This document shows positions 8,562 through 17,084 of a stretch of 64,000 nucleotides of DNA, in pieces (position 1 is the stretch's first letter; each line of letters starts with the position of its first letter). This DNA comes from Conyzicola nivalis (lineage in GTDB: Bacteria; Actinomycetota; Actinomycetes; Actinomycetales; Microbacteriaceae). The notes under the pieces were generated by a model. That model was not told the origin of the DNA. It made no database searches and was given only the letters and a program-made list of their open reading frames with translations. Location of the stretch: contig NZ_BMGB01000001.1 of NCBI RefSeq assembly GCF_014639655.1, positions 2,515,082-2,579,081 on the forward strand, written 5' to 3'. A program made the translations under genes and the position numbers.

Positions 8562-9728
8562 CTAGATGAGCGACGGCCGGGTCACCGCGACGACGGTGAC
8601 GTCGTCGGTGCGGCGCAGGGTCTGGCAGAGGTCGGTGATCCGGTTGACGATTTCGACCGCACCCTTGCTCTCCAGCGCGATGTCGACGATCGGATCGATC
8701 GAAGCCAGCGTGCCATCGAGCAGGTCAAGGAGTCCGTCTGTGAACGTCACGAGAGTATCGCCGTGTTCGAGCAGTGCGTGTCCGGCGTGAAATTCGACGT
8801 CGGCGGCGATTCCCAGCGGAAGGCCGGTGGAGACGAGGCGCTCGTGCGAGCCGTCTGGGCGTACCAGTACGGTGAGGCCATGTCCGGCGTCGGCGAAATC
8901 GAGGTCGCCCGTCGTGAGGTCGATACGAGCGAGAAAAACCGTCGCGAAGGTCGAGGTGGCGGTGAAATCGTCGAGCAGCAGCTCGTTGGTGCGGCGCAGC
9001 ACGTCGGAGGGGGCGCCGTCGCCGAGCGCGTTGATGGTGGCGCGAACTGTTGCGGCTACGATTGCGGCTCCGACTCCTTTGCCCATGACGTCGGCCAGGA
9101 CGACGCTCACTATCGAGCCCTTTCGTGACCACGAGTGGAAGTCGCCACCCACGTGGTGGAAGGGGATGCTGACGCCGGCGACCTCCGCGTCGGTGGCTGT
9201 CTCCGGCCCGACGGGCATCAGGCTGCGTTGCACGAGGCCGGCTTGATCTCGTTCGACGTTGTCTATCAACTCGCGCTCCACCCATATGGCCATCTCGTCG
9301 AGCAGGTGTTCCTGTTCGGCGTCAAACGATCGCGGTTCAGTGTCGACGAGGCAGATCGTGCCGACTCGCGCTCCATTGCCCGCGGTGAGGGGCCTGCCCG
9401 CGTAGAAACGAATATGGCGTTCGCCGGTGACGGTCGAGCGTTCGGCGAAGCGATCATCGAGCGTGGCGTCGCGAACCACGAGGTTGTCTGGCGACTGGAT
9501 CGTCACGTCGCAGAACGATTGGTCGCGCGGAGAGATCGGATTGGCGCCCGGCAGTTGGGGAGACTTTGTGAACTGGATGGTCTCGCCGATCAGGTTGATC
9601 TCGGCAATCGGCACATCGAACACCTCGCGCGCCAATCGGGTGATGCGGTCGAAACGCTCCTCGGGTGGGGTGTGCATCAACTCGAGTCCGAGCAACGTCT
9701 CCAGGCGGCCCTCTTCGCTGACCGTCAT
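8562..9728 (-). CDS. GAF-PP2C (SpoIIE/RsbU-type) serine phosphatase
   Basis: 388 residues. The N-terminal GAF-like sensor is about 25-155 (SFCDVTIQSPDNLVVRDA, FYAGRPLTAGNGARVGTICLVD). The C-terminal PP2C/SpoIIE phosphatase domain has metal-binding Asp in VGGDFHSW (194-200), LADVMGKGVGAA (211-222), FADAGH and FTDGLLDL. In partner-switching systems such a phosphatase dephosphorylates the STAS antagonist, freeing it to capture the kinase/anti-sigma factor. The ATG at 9728 overlaps the kinase stop by four bases (ATGA). It is last in the five-gene glycan/stress operon. Confidence 0.93.
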   Translation of the reverse strand: MTVSEEGRLETLLGLELMHTPPEERFDRITRLAREVFDVPIAEINLIGETIQFTKSPQLPGANPISPRDQSFCDVTIQSPDNLVVRDATLDDRFAERSTVTGERHIRFYAGRPLTAGNGARVGTICLVDTEPRSFDAEQEHLLDEMAIWVERELIDNVERDQAGLVQRSLMPVGPETATDAEVAGVSIPFHHVGGDFHSWSRKGSIVSVVLADVMGKGVGAAIVAATVRATINALGDGAPSDVLRRTNELLLDDFTATSTFATVFLARIDLTTGDLDFADAGHGLTVLVRPDGSHERLVSTGLPLGIAADVEFHAGHALLEHGDTLVTFTDGLLDLLDGTLASIDPIVDIALESKGAVEIVNRITDLCQTLRRTDDVTVVAVTRPSLI

Positions 9729-10135
9729 GACTTTTCCCTCTCTCGCATTTTCTCGATCATCCACAGGTTCTCGCCTTGACGTCGTTCATAGTGAAACGCG
9801 TCGACCAACCGCTGGATGAACGCGATACCGCGACCTGACTCTGCGAATTCGCCGGGCATATCGCGGTCCGCAAGGTCAACCTCGCTCGGCGCGGATACAT
9901 CGGCGAGACTGCCTCGGATGCGGTCGGGGTCTACTGCGATGCTAAGGGTTCCCACTACCCCGTTTCCGCCATTCGAGTGCTGGATGACGTTCGCGGCGAG
10001 TTCGATCAGGGCCGTTTCGAACTTCAGCCTATCCATCGCGTCGAGTTCGGGGGAAGCTGCCCAGACCCGCTGGATGTAGTCGTGCACCGTGTCGAGGTCG
10101 TCGGGCGGGCAGCGCAGCGCCAGTGGCTCAGTCAC
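9725..10135 (-). CDS. RsbW-like serine kinase / anti-sigma factor (HATPase_c)
   Basis: 136 residues, the normal size for an anti-sigma switch kinase. The N-box is ALIELAANVIQHS with the catalytic Glu and Mg-binding Asn. The G-box region is FAESGRGIAFIQRLVDAFHYE. It starts with GTG at 10135, overlapping the end of the STAS gene by 8 bases, and ends overlapping the phosphatase start. By family rule it phosphorylates the STAS protein encoded upstream and may bind a sigma factor; no full-length sigma gene is nearby, so the final target is unknown. Confidence 0.92.
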   Translation of the reverse strand: MTEPLALRCPPDDLDTVHDYIQRVWAASPELDAMDRLKFETALIELAANVIQHSNGGNGVVGTLSIAVDPDRIRGSLADVSAPSEVDLADRDMPGEFAESGRGIAFIQRLVDAFHYERRQGENLWMIEKMREREKS

Positions 10136-10460
10136 GGTATGCGTCTTCCGGAGAGACGTAGGAGGTGAGGATGCGGTCCAGGTTCGAGAGTTGCAACACC
10201 ATCGTCACCTGCTCCGAGGGGGCAGCGATCCGGAGGTCGCCGCCGGCCTGCCGGGCCGTTTTCAGGCAACCGACCAGCGCCCCGAGGCCTGAGGAGTCCA
10301 TGAAGTCCACGCCCGAGAGGTCGACGACCACGCGCGGTCGGCCCTTAGAGATCGCGTCCGTGACCGCTTCTCTGAGCAGCGGCGCGGAGACCATGTTAAG
10401 CCGGCCCTCTCCTCGAATGACGGTCACGAGTTCGTCTATGGTCCTGGTTTCGAACTCCAT
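10128..10460 (-). CDS. STAS-domain anti-anti-sigma factor (RsbV/SpoIIAA-like)
   Basis: 110 residues, one STAS domain. The phosphorylation loop is VDFMDSSGLGALVG, with the likely acceptor Ser at 56 or 57. The start ATG overlaps the glycosyltransferase stop by one base (TAATG), so it is translated as part of the glycan operon. Phosphorylation by the adjacent RsbW-like kinase and dephosphorylation by the SpoIIE-type phosphatase would set its state. Confidence 0.93.
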   Translation of the reverse strand: MEFETRTIDELVTVIRGEGRLNMVSAPLLREAVTDAISKGRPRVVVDLSGVDFMDSSGLGALVGCLKTARQAGGDLRIAAPSEQVTMVLQLSNLDRILTSYVSPEDAYRD

Positions 10461-12391
10461 TAGCTGCCTTTCGAGTGGGGCACGTAGCCCTTATAGGTGA
10501 TCGCGGGGAAGATTACGCTCAGAACGACGAGGTCGAAGACTGCCCACGCTAGGTTAACCGCTGTGCCGACGAGCTCTGCGTCATTCACGAGCGCGTTGAT
10601 CAAGCCAACCACGATCGCGATTACGAGCAGCGCCATAACGACCAGCTGCGGGCGTACAAGTGACCACTGTCGCTCGGTCGTCAATCGTCGGGTCTTCGGG
10701 GTCACCGCGAAACCGAGAGGAATGCGCAGCACCACGTTAGTGAACGCTGTCGTGCAGGCGGAGATCCACACCGGGAAGAGAGCGAGGCTGTATTGCTGTC
10801 CTCGCCAGGTTGGAATGCCGCGCCCGGCGACAAGGAAGAGAAGCTGGTTGACCGCCATGAACGGGATGAAACGCGCGAAGAAGTCGAGGGCAAGGCTGTT
10901 CACCGGCAGGATGCCTGCGATCAGGAAGATGATCGGGGCGGCGAAATACACGATGGCCGCGAAGCCGCCGAGATAGGACCACATGGTGGAAAAGTACATC
11001 AAGCGCTGTGCTGCGTTCATACCGCGCTGCAGCAGCGGGTTTTCCTTCAGGAACACTTGCATTGTGCCTTGGCCCCAGCGCAGCCGTTGAGTGAGCATGG
11101 TGCCGACGTCTTCGGGCGCGAGCCCGTCGGCGAGCAGCTCATTGTGGAACACGGTCTTCCAGCCGAGGCCGTGCAGGCGCATCGAGGTCGCCATGTCTTC
11201 GGTGACCGAGATGGTGGCGAGCGGCATCACCGGCTGAGCCTCATCGCCGCGGTCGATGCCGACGCGCCGTAACACCGCCTGCACTTCTTCGAGCGCACTG
11301 AGCGGGCTGGGGTCGCGGTCGGAGATCTGGGTGAGTAGCGCGCCGTCGTCCGACTGGAGGGCGTCGTCAGCGCCGTGCCTTCCGCGCGCGGGGTCGACTT
11401 GGAGAGAGGCGAGGTCGACGGCCACGATCGATGACGTGGCGGAGTCCACCTTGCGGTGGAGGTCGTAGGTCAACTCACCGATCGGAGCGCCTGCGGCGAG
11501 GCTCGACCTGGCGACGGCGACAGCCTCGGTCACGGTGTCGAGCGCGGTGCGCACGGCGGGCTCGGCGTTCGCCGGGTGGTTGCGCGCCGCGCGCAGTACC
11601 TGGGCGGCATTGCGAAGCGCGATCGAGACGGAGCGGTCGATCTCGCGCACGTAGCCGACGATGCCCAGCTGCATGAGGGCCTCGCGGCGCAGAACCGCGT
11701 TAGATCCGCAGAAGAACGCGGCGTTCCAGCCGTCCTTGCCCTGCTGGATGGGTCCGTAGAACAAGGGCGCCTGGCTGCCGAGCGGATCCCGGTCGGACAC
11801 GTTGGAGAAGACCTGCGGGGTCTGGACGAGCGATACGGCGTCGTCGGTGAAGTAGCCGAGAGTGCGGTCGAGAATCTCCGGCCGCGGGATCATGTCGGCG
11901 TCGAGGATGAGGATGAACTCTCCCTCGGTGTCCACGAGCGCGTTGTTGATGTTGCCGGCCTTGGCGTGGCGTTGGAATCCGGCCCACTCCGAGCCGCGCG
12001 AGATGTAGCCGATGCCCTCGGCCTGCGCCGCGAGCTTCAGGTCGTCGCGGGCACCGTCGTCGAGAATCCAGGTTTTGTGCGGGTAACGGATGTCGCGTGC
12101 GGCTCGCCCCGTGGTCAGCACGAGTTCGACCGGCTCGTTGTATGTGGCGATGAACACGTCGACCGTGCGGCCGTCCGGTGCCTCCGGCGGGGCAGGCCGC
12201 GGTTTCGCACGCCAGATGGTGAGCCCGAACAGGCACACGTCGATGAGGCTGTAGGTCTCGGCCAGCACGAGGGGCACGGCGATCCACCACGCGTCCCAGT
12301 TGAGCGACACGAGCCAGCGCCAGACGATGTAGTTGGCTCCGAGCACGGCAGTCGCCAGGATCAGAATGCGGAGCAGCACCATGCGGGTCAT
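10460..12391 (-). CDS. Membrane-embedded family 2 glycosyltransferase (cellulose-synthase-like) with large insertion
   Basis: 643 residues. Two N-terminal helices lead into a GT-A domain with LDDGARDD (111-), LILDADMIP (162-), FCGSNAVLRREAL (227-239), TED (397-399) and QRLRWGQG (435-), the D,D,D,Q(Q/R)xRW signature of processive beta-glycan synthases. About six C-terminal membrane helices follow. Between FCGSNAV and TED, where bacterial cellulose synthases have about 15 residues, this protein carries about 145 mostly helical residues. The ATG at 12391 overlaps the upstream OpgC-like stop (ATGA). It probably polymerises an envelope or extracellular glycan; the sugar is unknown. Confidence 0.9.
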   Translation of the reverse strand: MTRMVLLRILILATAVLGANYIVWRWLVSLNWDAWWIAVPLVLAETYSLIDVCLFGLTIWRAKPRPAPPEAPDGRTVDVFIATYNEPVELVLTTGRAARDIRYPHKTWILDDGARDDLKLAAQAEGIGYISRGSEWAGFQRHAKAGNINNALVDTEGEFILILDADMIPRPEILDRTLGYFTDDAVSLVQTPQVFSNVSDRDPLGSQAPLFYGPIQQGKDGWNAAFFCGSNAVLRREALMQLGIVGYVREIDRSVSIALRNAAQVLRAARNHPANAEPAVRTALDTVTEAVAVARSSLAAGAPIGELTYDLHRKVDSATSSIVAVDLASLQVDPARGRHGADDALQSDDGALLTQISDRDPSPLSALEEVQAVLRRVGIDRGDEAQPVMPLATISVTEDMATSMRLHGLGWKTVFHNELLADGLAPEDVGTMLTQRLRWGQGTMQVFLKENPLLQRGMNAAQRLMYFSTMWSYLGGFAAIVYFAAPIIFLIAGILPVNSLALDFFARFIPFMAVNQLLFLVAGRGIPTWRGQQYSLALFPVWISACTTAFTNVVLRIPLGFAVTPKTRRLTTERQWSLVRPQLVVMALLVIAIVVGLINALVNDAELVGTAVNLAWAVFDLVVLSVIFPAITYKGYVPHSKGS

Positions 12392-13587
12392 CGGGCCGAC
12401 CTCCTTTGAGCGAGGAGGGCGAGGGCTCCGCGCATGGCGAGCACGGTAGCCGCGATGATCACGACGGCGGGAAGCGGCGAGTCGCGAATGCCTGGCACGC
12501 TCACGACCACAACTCCTGCGGCGACGAGCAACATGGTCGAGGCTATGGTGCTGCGGCCGAGTGCCGACAGCAGCCAGCCGAAGACAGCGTGGAGGGGCCG
12601 CCACGCGACGGTGAGCAGCCCGTAGGTCACAATGATGAACACGACCGCCACGACGGCGCGCAGCGGGCCGGGGGCAGAGGGTTCGAACAGCCAACCGGTG
12701 TCGGTGCCCGCGAATCGGGCGAGCAGGTCGGGGTACGACGTAGTCACGTTCCCCGTGAACCACGGCAACGCGATGATGGACGCCGCGATGGCGGCGAGCA
12801 CGGCAAAGACCCAACGCCCGACCCGGCCGCGGAACCGGGCAACGAGTTCGCGCCGGTAGTAGCCTCCGAGGAGGCCGAGCACGAAGATGAACTGCCAGCC
12901 GAGCGCGGGCAGGCTGGCTTCGGCCCGGGTGGGCAGGATGCGCAGTTGCGTGACGAGTTCGATCACATAGAGCGCGGCGCTGACGAACAGCACAAGGAAC
13001 CACTTGCCCCGGCCTAGCGCCCACAGCGCCGCGGGTGCAACGACGAAGAGACCGACGAGCACGCCAATCACATCGAGCGGCCACGGCCCTAGGCGGAGGA
13101 GCAGGATGTCGAGCACGATGTTCGGGTCGAGCGGGTAACCGATCGTCACGTCGGCGGCGTCGACGGGCGGCGGTGCGAACAACGACCCGCGAGCCGCGTG
13201 CGAGGAAAGGGCGGTGAGGGGCGCCGTGGAAACCCACGGCACCAATGTCAGAGCGAGCAGGGCTGCCGTCGCGGCGACGACGGCGAGGTAGTGCGCCCGG
13301 CCGCTCTTCCAGATGCGTAGGACCGACTCGCCGACGGCACCCCCCGCGAACCGTGGCCGATACAGCATTCCCATAACCGCTCCCTCGGTGGCGACGAGGA
13401 AGGCGATCGCGGAAAGAGTGCCGGTGGACTCGAACAGGACGGCCGTTGGTCGCGTGAGCTGCACGACCATCTCCGCCGTGAGGAAGACGATAGCGATGCC
13501 GCGCAGAATGTCGATGCGCCCGTCACGGGCGCTCGGCCCGTCGTACCCGAGGGCGGCGGTGCGCTGTCGACTGGCAGTCGCGAGCAT
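12388..13587 (-). CDS. OpgC-like multi-pass membrane protein (acyl/succinyl-transferase type)
   Basis: 399 residues from the ATG at 13587 (MLATASRQR), which has a strong GGGGGACGGAG just upstream. In-frame ATGs at 13617 and 13635 lack a clear ribosome site. The protein opens with RDGRIDILRGIAIVFLTAEMVVQ, the OpgC/acyltransferase first helix, and has about ten membrane helices ending in Arg-rich residues. OpgC proteins transfer succinyl groups to periplasmic glucans; here it would modify or help assemble the glycan made by the overlapping downstream glycosyltransferase. It is first gene of the operon that ends with the partner-switch genes. Confidence 0.8.
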   Translation of the reverse strand: MLATASRQRTAALGYDGPSARDGRIDILRGIAIVFLTAEMVVQLTRPTAVLFESTGTLSAIAFLVATEGAVMGMLYRPRFAGGAVGESVLRIWKSGRAHYLAVVAATAALLALTLVPWVSTAPLTALSSHAARGSLFAPPPVDAADVTIGYPLDPNIVLDILLLRLGPWPLDVIGVLVGLFVVAPAALWALGRGKWFLVLFVSAALYVIELVTQLRILPTRAEASLPALGWQFIFVLGLLGGYYRRELVARFRGRVGRWVFAVLAAIAASIIALPWFTGNVTTSYPDLLARFAGTDTGWLFEPSAPGPLRAVVAVVFIIVTYGLLTVAWRPLHAVFGWLLSALGRSTIASTMLLVAAGVVVVSVPGIRDSPLPAVVIIAATVLAMRGALALLAQRRSAR

Positions 13588-13745
13588 CTCCGTCCCCCTG
13601 TTCCCCCGGAGTGACATGACATTTCGTAGCGACATGAAAGGTTCTCAATCGCGTCCGACGATTGTATGCCGGAATCGGCCGAAATCCCATGGTTGGCCAG
13701 CGCTGACGCAACGAGTGGGTACCGGCGTCGTACTACTGTCGACAG

Positions 13746-14387
13746 GTGGCCGATAACAACGACAACCCCTCCGTCGAATTGACGACCAACGGGGTGGGGC
13801 CGTGGCGTGGCGACCTGCCGGACGGCGACCACTGGGACCCCGAACTGCTGGCCAACGGCGACTCGCGCAACGTGATCGACCGCTACCGCTACTGGACGAT
13901 GGCCGCGATCGTGGCCGATCTCGACGAGCACCGGCACGGCTTCCACGTCGCCATCGAGAACTGGCAGCACGACATGAACATCGGGTCGATCGTGCGCAGC
14001 GCCAACGCGTTCGCCGCCGATACCGTGCACATCATCGGCCGCCGCCGCTGGAACAAGCGGGGCGCCATGGTCACCGACAGGTACCAGCACGTTATGAATC
14101 ATCCGGATGTCGCGGCCTTCGTTTTATGGGCCCGCGAGGCACACCTGCCCATCGTCGCCATCGACAACATGGAGGGCGCCGTGCTGATCGAGACCTTCGA
14201 CTTCCCCGAGCGGTGCGTGCTGCTGTTCGGACAGGAGGGGCCAGGGCTTACGTCAGAGGCGCTCGCCGCCAGCGACGTGCAGGTGGAGATCAGCCAGTTC
14301 GGCTCGACCCGGAGCCTCAACGCCTCCGCCGCGGCCGCGGTCGCGATGCACGCCTGGGTCACCCAGCACGTCGCCTTCGGTCGCTGA
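13746..14387 (+). CDS. TrmH-family (SpoU/SPOUT) RNA methyltransferase
   Basis: 213 residues. The SPOUT fold motifs are clear: NWQHDMNIGSIVRSANAFAADTVHIIG (motif 1 region), LLFGQEGPGLTSEAL (motif 2) and ISQFGSTRSLNASAAAAVAMHAW (motif 3). It methylates ribose 2'-OH in tRNA or rRNA; the exact target is not predictable. GTG start at 13746, divergent from the OpgC operon. Its TGA stop lies inside a hairpin repeat, so the element supplies the stop codon and may act as terminator. Confidence 0.9.
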   Translation: MADNNDNPSVELTTNGVGPWRGDLPDGDHWDPELLANGDSRNVIDRYRYWTMAAIVADLDEHRHGFHVAIENWQHDMNIGSIVRSANAFAADTVHIIGRRRWNKRGAMVTDRYQHVMNHPDVAAFVLWAREAHLPIVAIDNMEGAVLIETFDFPERCVLLFGQEGPGLTSEALAASDVQVEISQFGSTRSLNASAAAAVAMHAWVTQHVAFGR

Positions 14388-14423
14388 GCCCGTCGAAGCG
14401 ACCCTTCGACAGGCCCAGGGACC
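14379..14423. terminator. Palindromic repeat hairpin, family A (overlaps a stop codon)
   Basis: The left arm ggtcgctgagcccgtcgaag is followed after a short loop by its imperfect complement cttcgacaggcccagggacc. The arm includes the TGA stop of the TrmH gene. The hairpin lies between convergent genes (TrmH on plus, YhgE/Pip on minus), so it probably ends transcription from both sides. There is no T-tract. Confidence 0.75.
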
Positions 14424-14430
14424 GGTCTGG

Positions 14431-16413
14431 CTAGGCGCCGATCGGGCTCGGGCGCAGCTCGCGCAGGGTGCGGAACCGTCCCTGCTTGAGCGCGCCGAGC
14501 GCCGAGGCAGCGAGCGAGATCAGCAGCCACGCCGCGAGCGGCAGCACCGTCGCCCAGAAGGCGGCCGGGGATCCGCCGTACATCAGCTGCCGCACGCCGT
14601 CGACGGCGTGGCTCATCGGCAGGCCCTGGTGGATGAACGCGAGCGGCGCGGGCAGCGTCTGCCAGGGGAACGTGCCGCCGGCGGTCACCAGCTGCACCAC
14701 CATCAGAATGAGGCCGATGAACTGGCCGACACTGCCGAGCCACACGTTCAACGCCAGGATGATCGACGCGAACGTGATCGAGATGAACGCGAGGAAGCCG
14801 AGCAGGGCGAGCGGGTTCGCCGAGTCCATGCCGAGGCCGAAGGTGACGATCGCGAACAGCGCGGCGACCTGCAGCACGCCGAGCAGCGCGGGGGTGAGCC
14901 AGCCGGCGAGTGCCGTGCGCACCGGTCGGCGCACTGCGGTCAGCGCACGGCGCGACAGCGGCCGCACGAGCAGGAACAGCGCGTACATTCCGATCCACGC
15001 GGCGAGCGTGATGAAGAACGGGGCTAGGCCTGCGCCGTAGTTCTCCGCCTCGGTGAGCGACGTGCGCTTCACGAGCACGGGGTCGGCGATCGCGGCCGCG
15101 GCCTTGGAGCGTTCGGCGTCGGTGGATCCCGGGATCTTGACGACGGCGTCGCCGAGCGAGGTGCTCAGCTCGCTCGAGCCGGAGGCGAGCGAGGCGACGC
15201 CGGTCGAGAGGTCGGTTGCGCCGGTCGAGAGCTGTGCGGTTCCGGTCGCGAGACTTGATGCGCCGGATGCTGCGGACTTCGCGCCGCTCGCGAGGGTCGC
15301 CGCTCCCGTCGCCGCCGTGTGCACGGCGTTCGCCAGTACGGGGGCCTGAGCGTTGAGCGTGTTGGTTCCGGCGGAGACCTGCGCCGCGCCCGACGAGAGG
15401 GTGGTGAGCCCGGGGGCGATCTTGGTGACACCGCTGCTGACGCCGGCCGTGAGGGCGGCCACCTGTCCGAGCTTCGTCTGGATGCTCTGGCTCTCGTCGG
15501 GCGTGACGATGCCGTCGGCGAACGCGGCCGTCGCCTCGGTCTGCACCGCTGCGGAGAGCTGGCTGGCCTGGGCGGCCGGCGTGAGGAGGGCGGCCTCCCC
15601 GGTCGCCGCCTGGCTCGCCCCCGAGGCCACGGAAGCCGCGCCGGTGGCGAGCGTCGCCGTGGCCGACGGCAGGGCCGCGGCCGACTTGTCGAGCTGAGTG
15701 AGCCCCGAGCTGAGCTTGCTCGCGCCGCTCGACAGCGACGCGTTTCCGGTGCTGAGACTGGCGGCGCCCGAGGCCGCGCTCGCGGCACCCTCGGCGAGGG
15801 TCGACGCGCCCGTGGCCGCCGTGGCCGCACCGTCGGACAGCTGCTTGGCGCCGTCGGCGGCGTCGATGAGCCCCTCGCGCACCTGCTCGAGCGAATCGAG
15901 CAGCGTTCCGGCCGCCTCCTCGCCGAGCTGTTCCGCGACCTTGACCCGCACGGCCTCCGCAGCGCGCTCGGCGAGCGTCGAGCTCAGGTAGCTGTTGGTG
16001 TCGCTCGTCGTGAGCGCGAGCTTCGCGGCCGTCGGGTCGTCGCCGCCCGCCGAAACCAGATCGGTGGAGAAGTTCTTCGGGAAGGTGAGCCCGAAGTCGT
16101 ACTTCCCCGAGACAATGCCCGCCTTGGCCTGCGCGGCGCTGACCTCGACCCAGCCGAAGTCCATGCCGTCGAGCAGTTCGTCCGCGGCATCCTGCCCGTA
16201 GTTGACGGCCTCACCGTCGTCGTTCGTCGCCCCCGTATCGTCCACCACCAGGGCCGCGGGAATCTGGTCGAGTCGGCTGTAGGGGTCTTGGTTGCCCCAC
16301 AAGTAGAGGCCGCCGTAAACGAGGGGCACCGTCATGAGGGCGACGAGCGAGAGGATGCCCATCTTGCTCGAGGTGAGCCGCGCGAGCTCGGTGCGGACGA
16401 GGGTGATGATCAT
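14431..16413 (-). CDS. YhgE/Pip-family membrane protein (ABC-2-like exporter)
   Basis: 660 residues from the ATG at 16413 (MIITLVRTELARLTSSKMG). One N-terminal helix leads to an extracytoplasmic YhgE domain. A long repetitive Ala/Ser/Gly/Thr helical stretch follows (repeated units like LATGAASVASGASQA). The end has five or six membrane helices resembling ABC-2 permeases, including IHQGLPMSHAVDGVRQL. YhgE/Pip proteins export or receive phage and secreted molecules at the Gram-positive envelope. The start overlaps the stop of the ABC-like gene by four bases; the TetR gene is the first of the operon. Confidence 0.9.
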   Translation of the reverse strand: MIITLVRTELARLTSSKMGILSLVALMTVPLVYGGLYLWGNQDPYSRLDQIPAALVVDDTGATNDDGEAVNYGQDAADELLDGMDFGWVEVSAAQAKAGIVSGKYDFGLTFPKNFSTDLVSAGGDDPTAAKLALTTSDTNSYLSSTLAERAAEAVRVKVAEQLGEEAAGTLLDSLEQVREGLIDAADGAKQLSDGAATAATGASTLAEGAASAASGAASLSTGNASLSSGASKLSSGLTQLDKSAAALPSATATLATGAASVASGASQAATGEAALLTPAAQASQLSAAVQTEATAAFADGIVTPDESQSIQTKLGQVAALTAGVSSGVTKIAPGLTTLSSGAAQVSAGTNTLNAQAPVLANAVHTAATGAATLASGAKSAASGASSLATGTAQLSTGATDLSTGVASLASGSSELSTSLGDAVVKIPGSTDAERSKAAAAIADPVLVKRTSLTEAENYGAGLAPFFITLAAWIGMYALFLLVRPLSRRALTAVRRPVRTALAGWLTPALLGVLQVAALFAIVTFGLGMDSANPLALLGFLAFISITFASIILALNVWLGSVGQFIGLILMVVQLVTAGGTFPWQTLPAPLAFIHQGLPMSHAVDGVRQLMYGGSPAAFWATVLPLAAWLLISLAASALGALKQGRFRTLRELRPSPIGA

Positions 16414-17084
16414 GACTGGCTTTCTTCGGTCGCTGAGGTTGTCGAAGCGGCCTCGAGTGAATCGGGGATCGGCAGCAACGCGTCGCGCGCGCCGTAGGAG
16501 AGGAGGATGCCGCGGGTGGCGGCGTCGGTGACGACGGCGATGGTGACGCCGCGCCGGGCGATGGCGGCGAGGTTCTCGTACCACTCGGCCGGATCGCCGC
16601 CGTGGCGCTCGGGCGAGGTCACGATGAGCGCCTCGACGCCCGGGCGCAGCAGCGCGAGTTCGCTGAACATGCGGGTGCGGCGTGCGGGAGGCAGGGCGCG
16701 CACCGGCACGGCACCGTACTCGCCGATGCCGGCGCTGTCGAGGAAGTCCCGCACGGCCCGGCGCGACGAGGGCAGCGCGGCGAACGAGAACTCTTCGGCC
16801 ACGATGCTCGCGAGGCTGAGCCCCGCCGTCGGCTCGGCGACCACGGGGGTGTCGACCAGGGCGGTGCTCCTGCGCAGTTCGTCGAGGTCGTCGCTGCCGT
16901 CGATCGTGACGCGGCCGGAGTCCGGCTTGATGCGCCCGCCGAGCAGCAGCGAGACGAGCAGGGGGCGTTCGGCGGTTTCGACGGCGAGCACCGAGACCTC
17001 GCCGTCGGCGATGGTGATGCTGAGCGGAGGGACGGAGGCGCCGAGGCCCTCGCCGATCGCCGCCGATTCGAGTGCGATGCGCAT
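16410..17084 (-). CDS. Degenerate ABC-ATPase-like protein
   Basis: 224 residues. The frame and order of elements follow an ABC ATPase (strand-rich start, SGRVTIDGSDDLDELRR, a MFSELALLRPGVEALIVTSPE helix and Walker-B-like strand, then GVTIAVVTDA). However, the Walker A GxxGxGKS/T is absent: the corresponding place reads VLAVETAERPLLVSLLLGG. There is also no LSGGQ signature. It probably cannot hydrolyse ATP in the usual way. Start ATG 17084 overlaps the TetR stop, and the end overlaps the YhgE start. The last residues are encoded by a half-copy of the family A repeat. Confidence 0.7.
   Translation of the reverse strand: MRIALESAAIGEGLGASVPPLSITIADGEVSVLAVETAERPLLVSLLLGGRIKPDSGRVTIDGSDDLDELRRSTALVDTPVVAEPTAGLSLASIVAEEFSFAALPSSRRAVRDFLDSAGIGEYGAVPVRALPPARRTRMFSELALLRPGVEALIVTSPERHGGDPAEWYENLAAIARRGVTIAVVTDAATRGILLSYGARDALLPIPDSLEAASTTSATEESQS
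16427..16450. repeat. Family A half-repeat inside the 3' end of a coding region
   Basis: The plus-strand core cggtcgctgaggttgtcgaa matches one arm of the intergenic hairpin family. It lies within the last 15 codons of the ABC-like gene and encodes part of its AASTTSATEESQS tail. Confidence 0.55.

Noticed and set aside
12388-13237. Extension of the GT2 frame upstream to 13237
   Set aside because: It overlaps the OpgC-like gene in another frame and is composed of Arg/Ala-rich sequence; the GT2 family start is at 12391.
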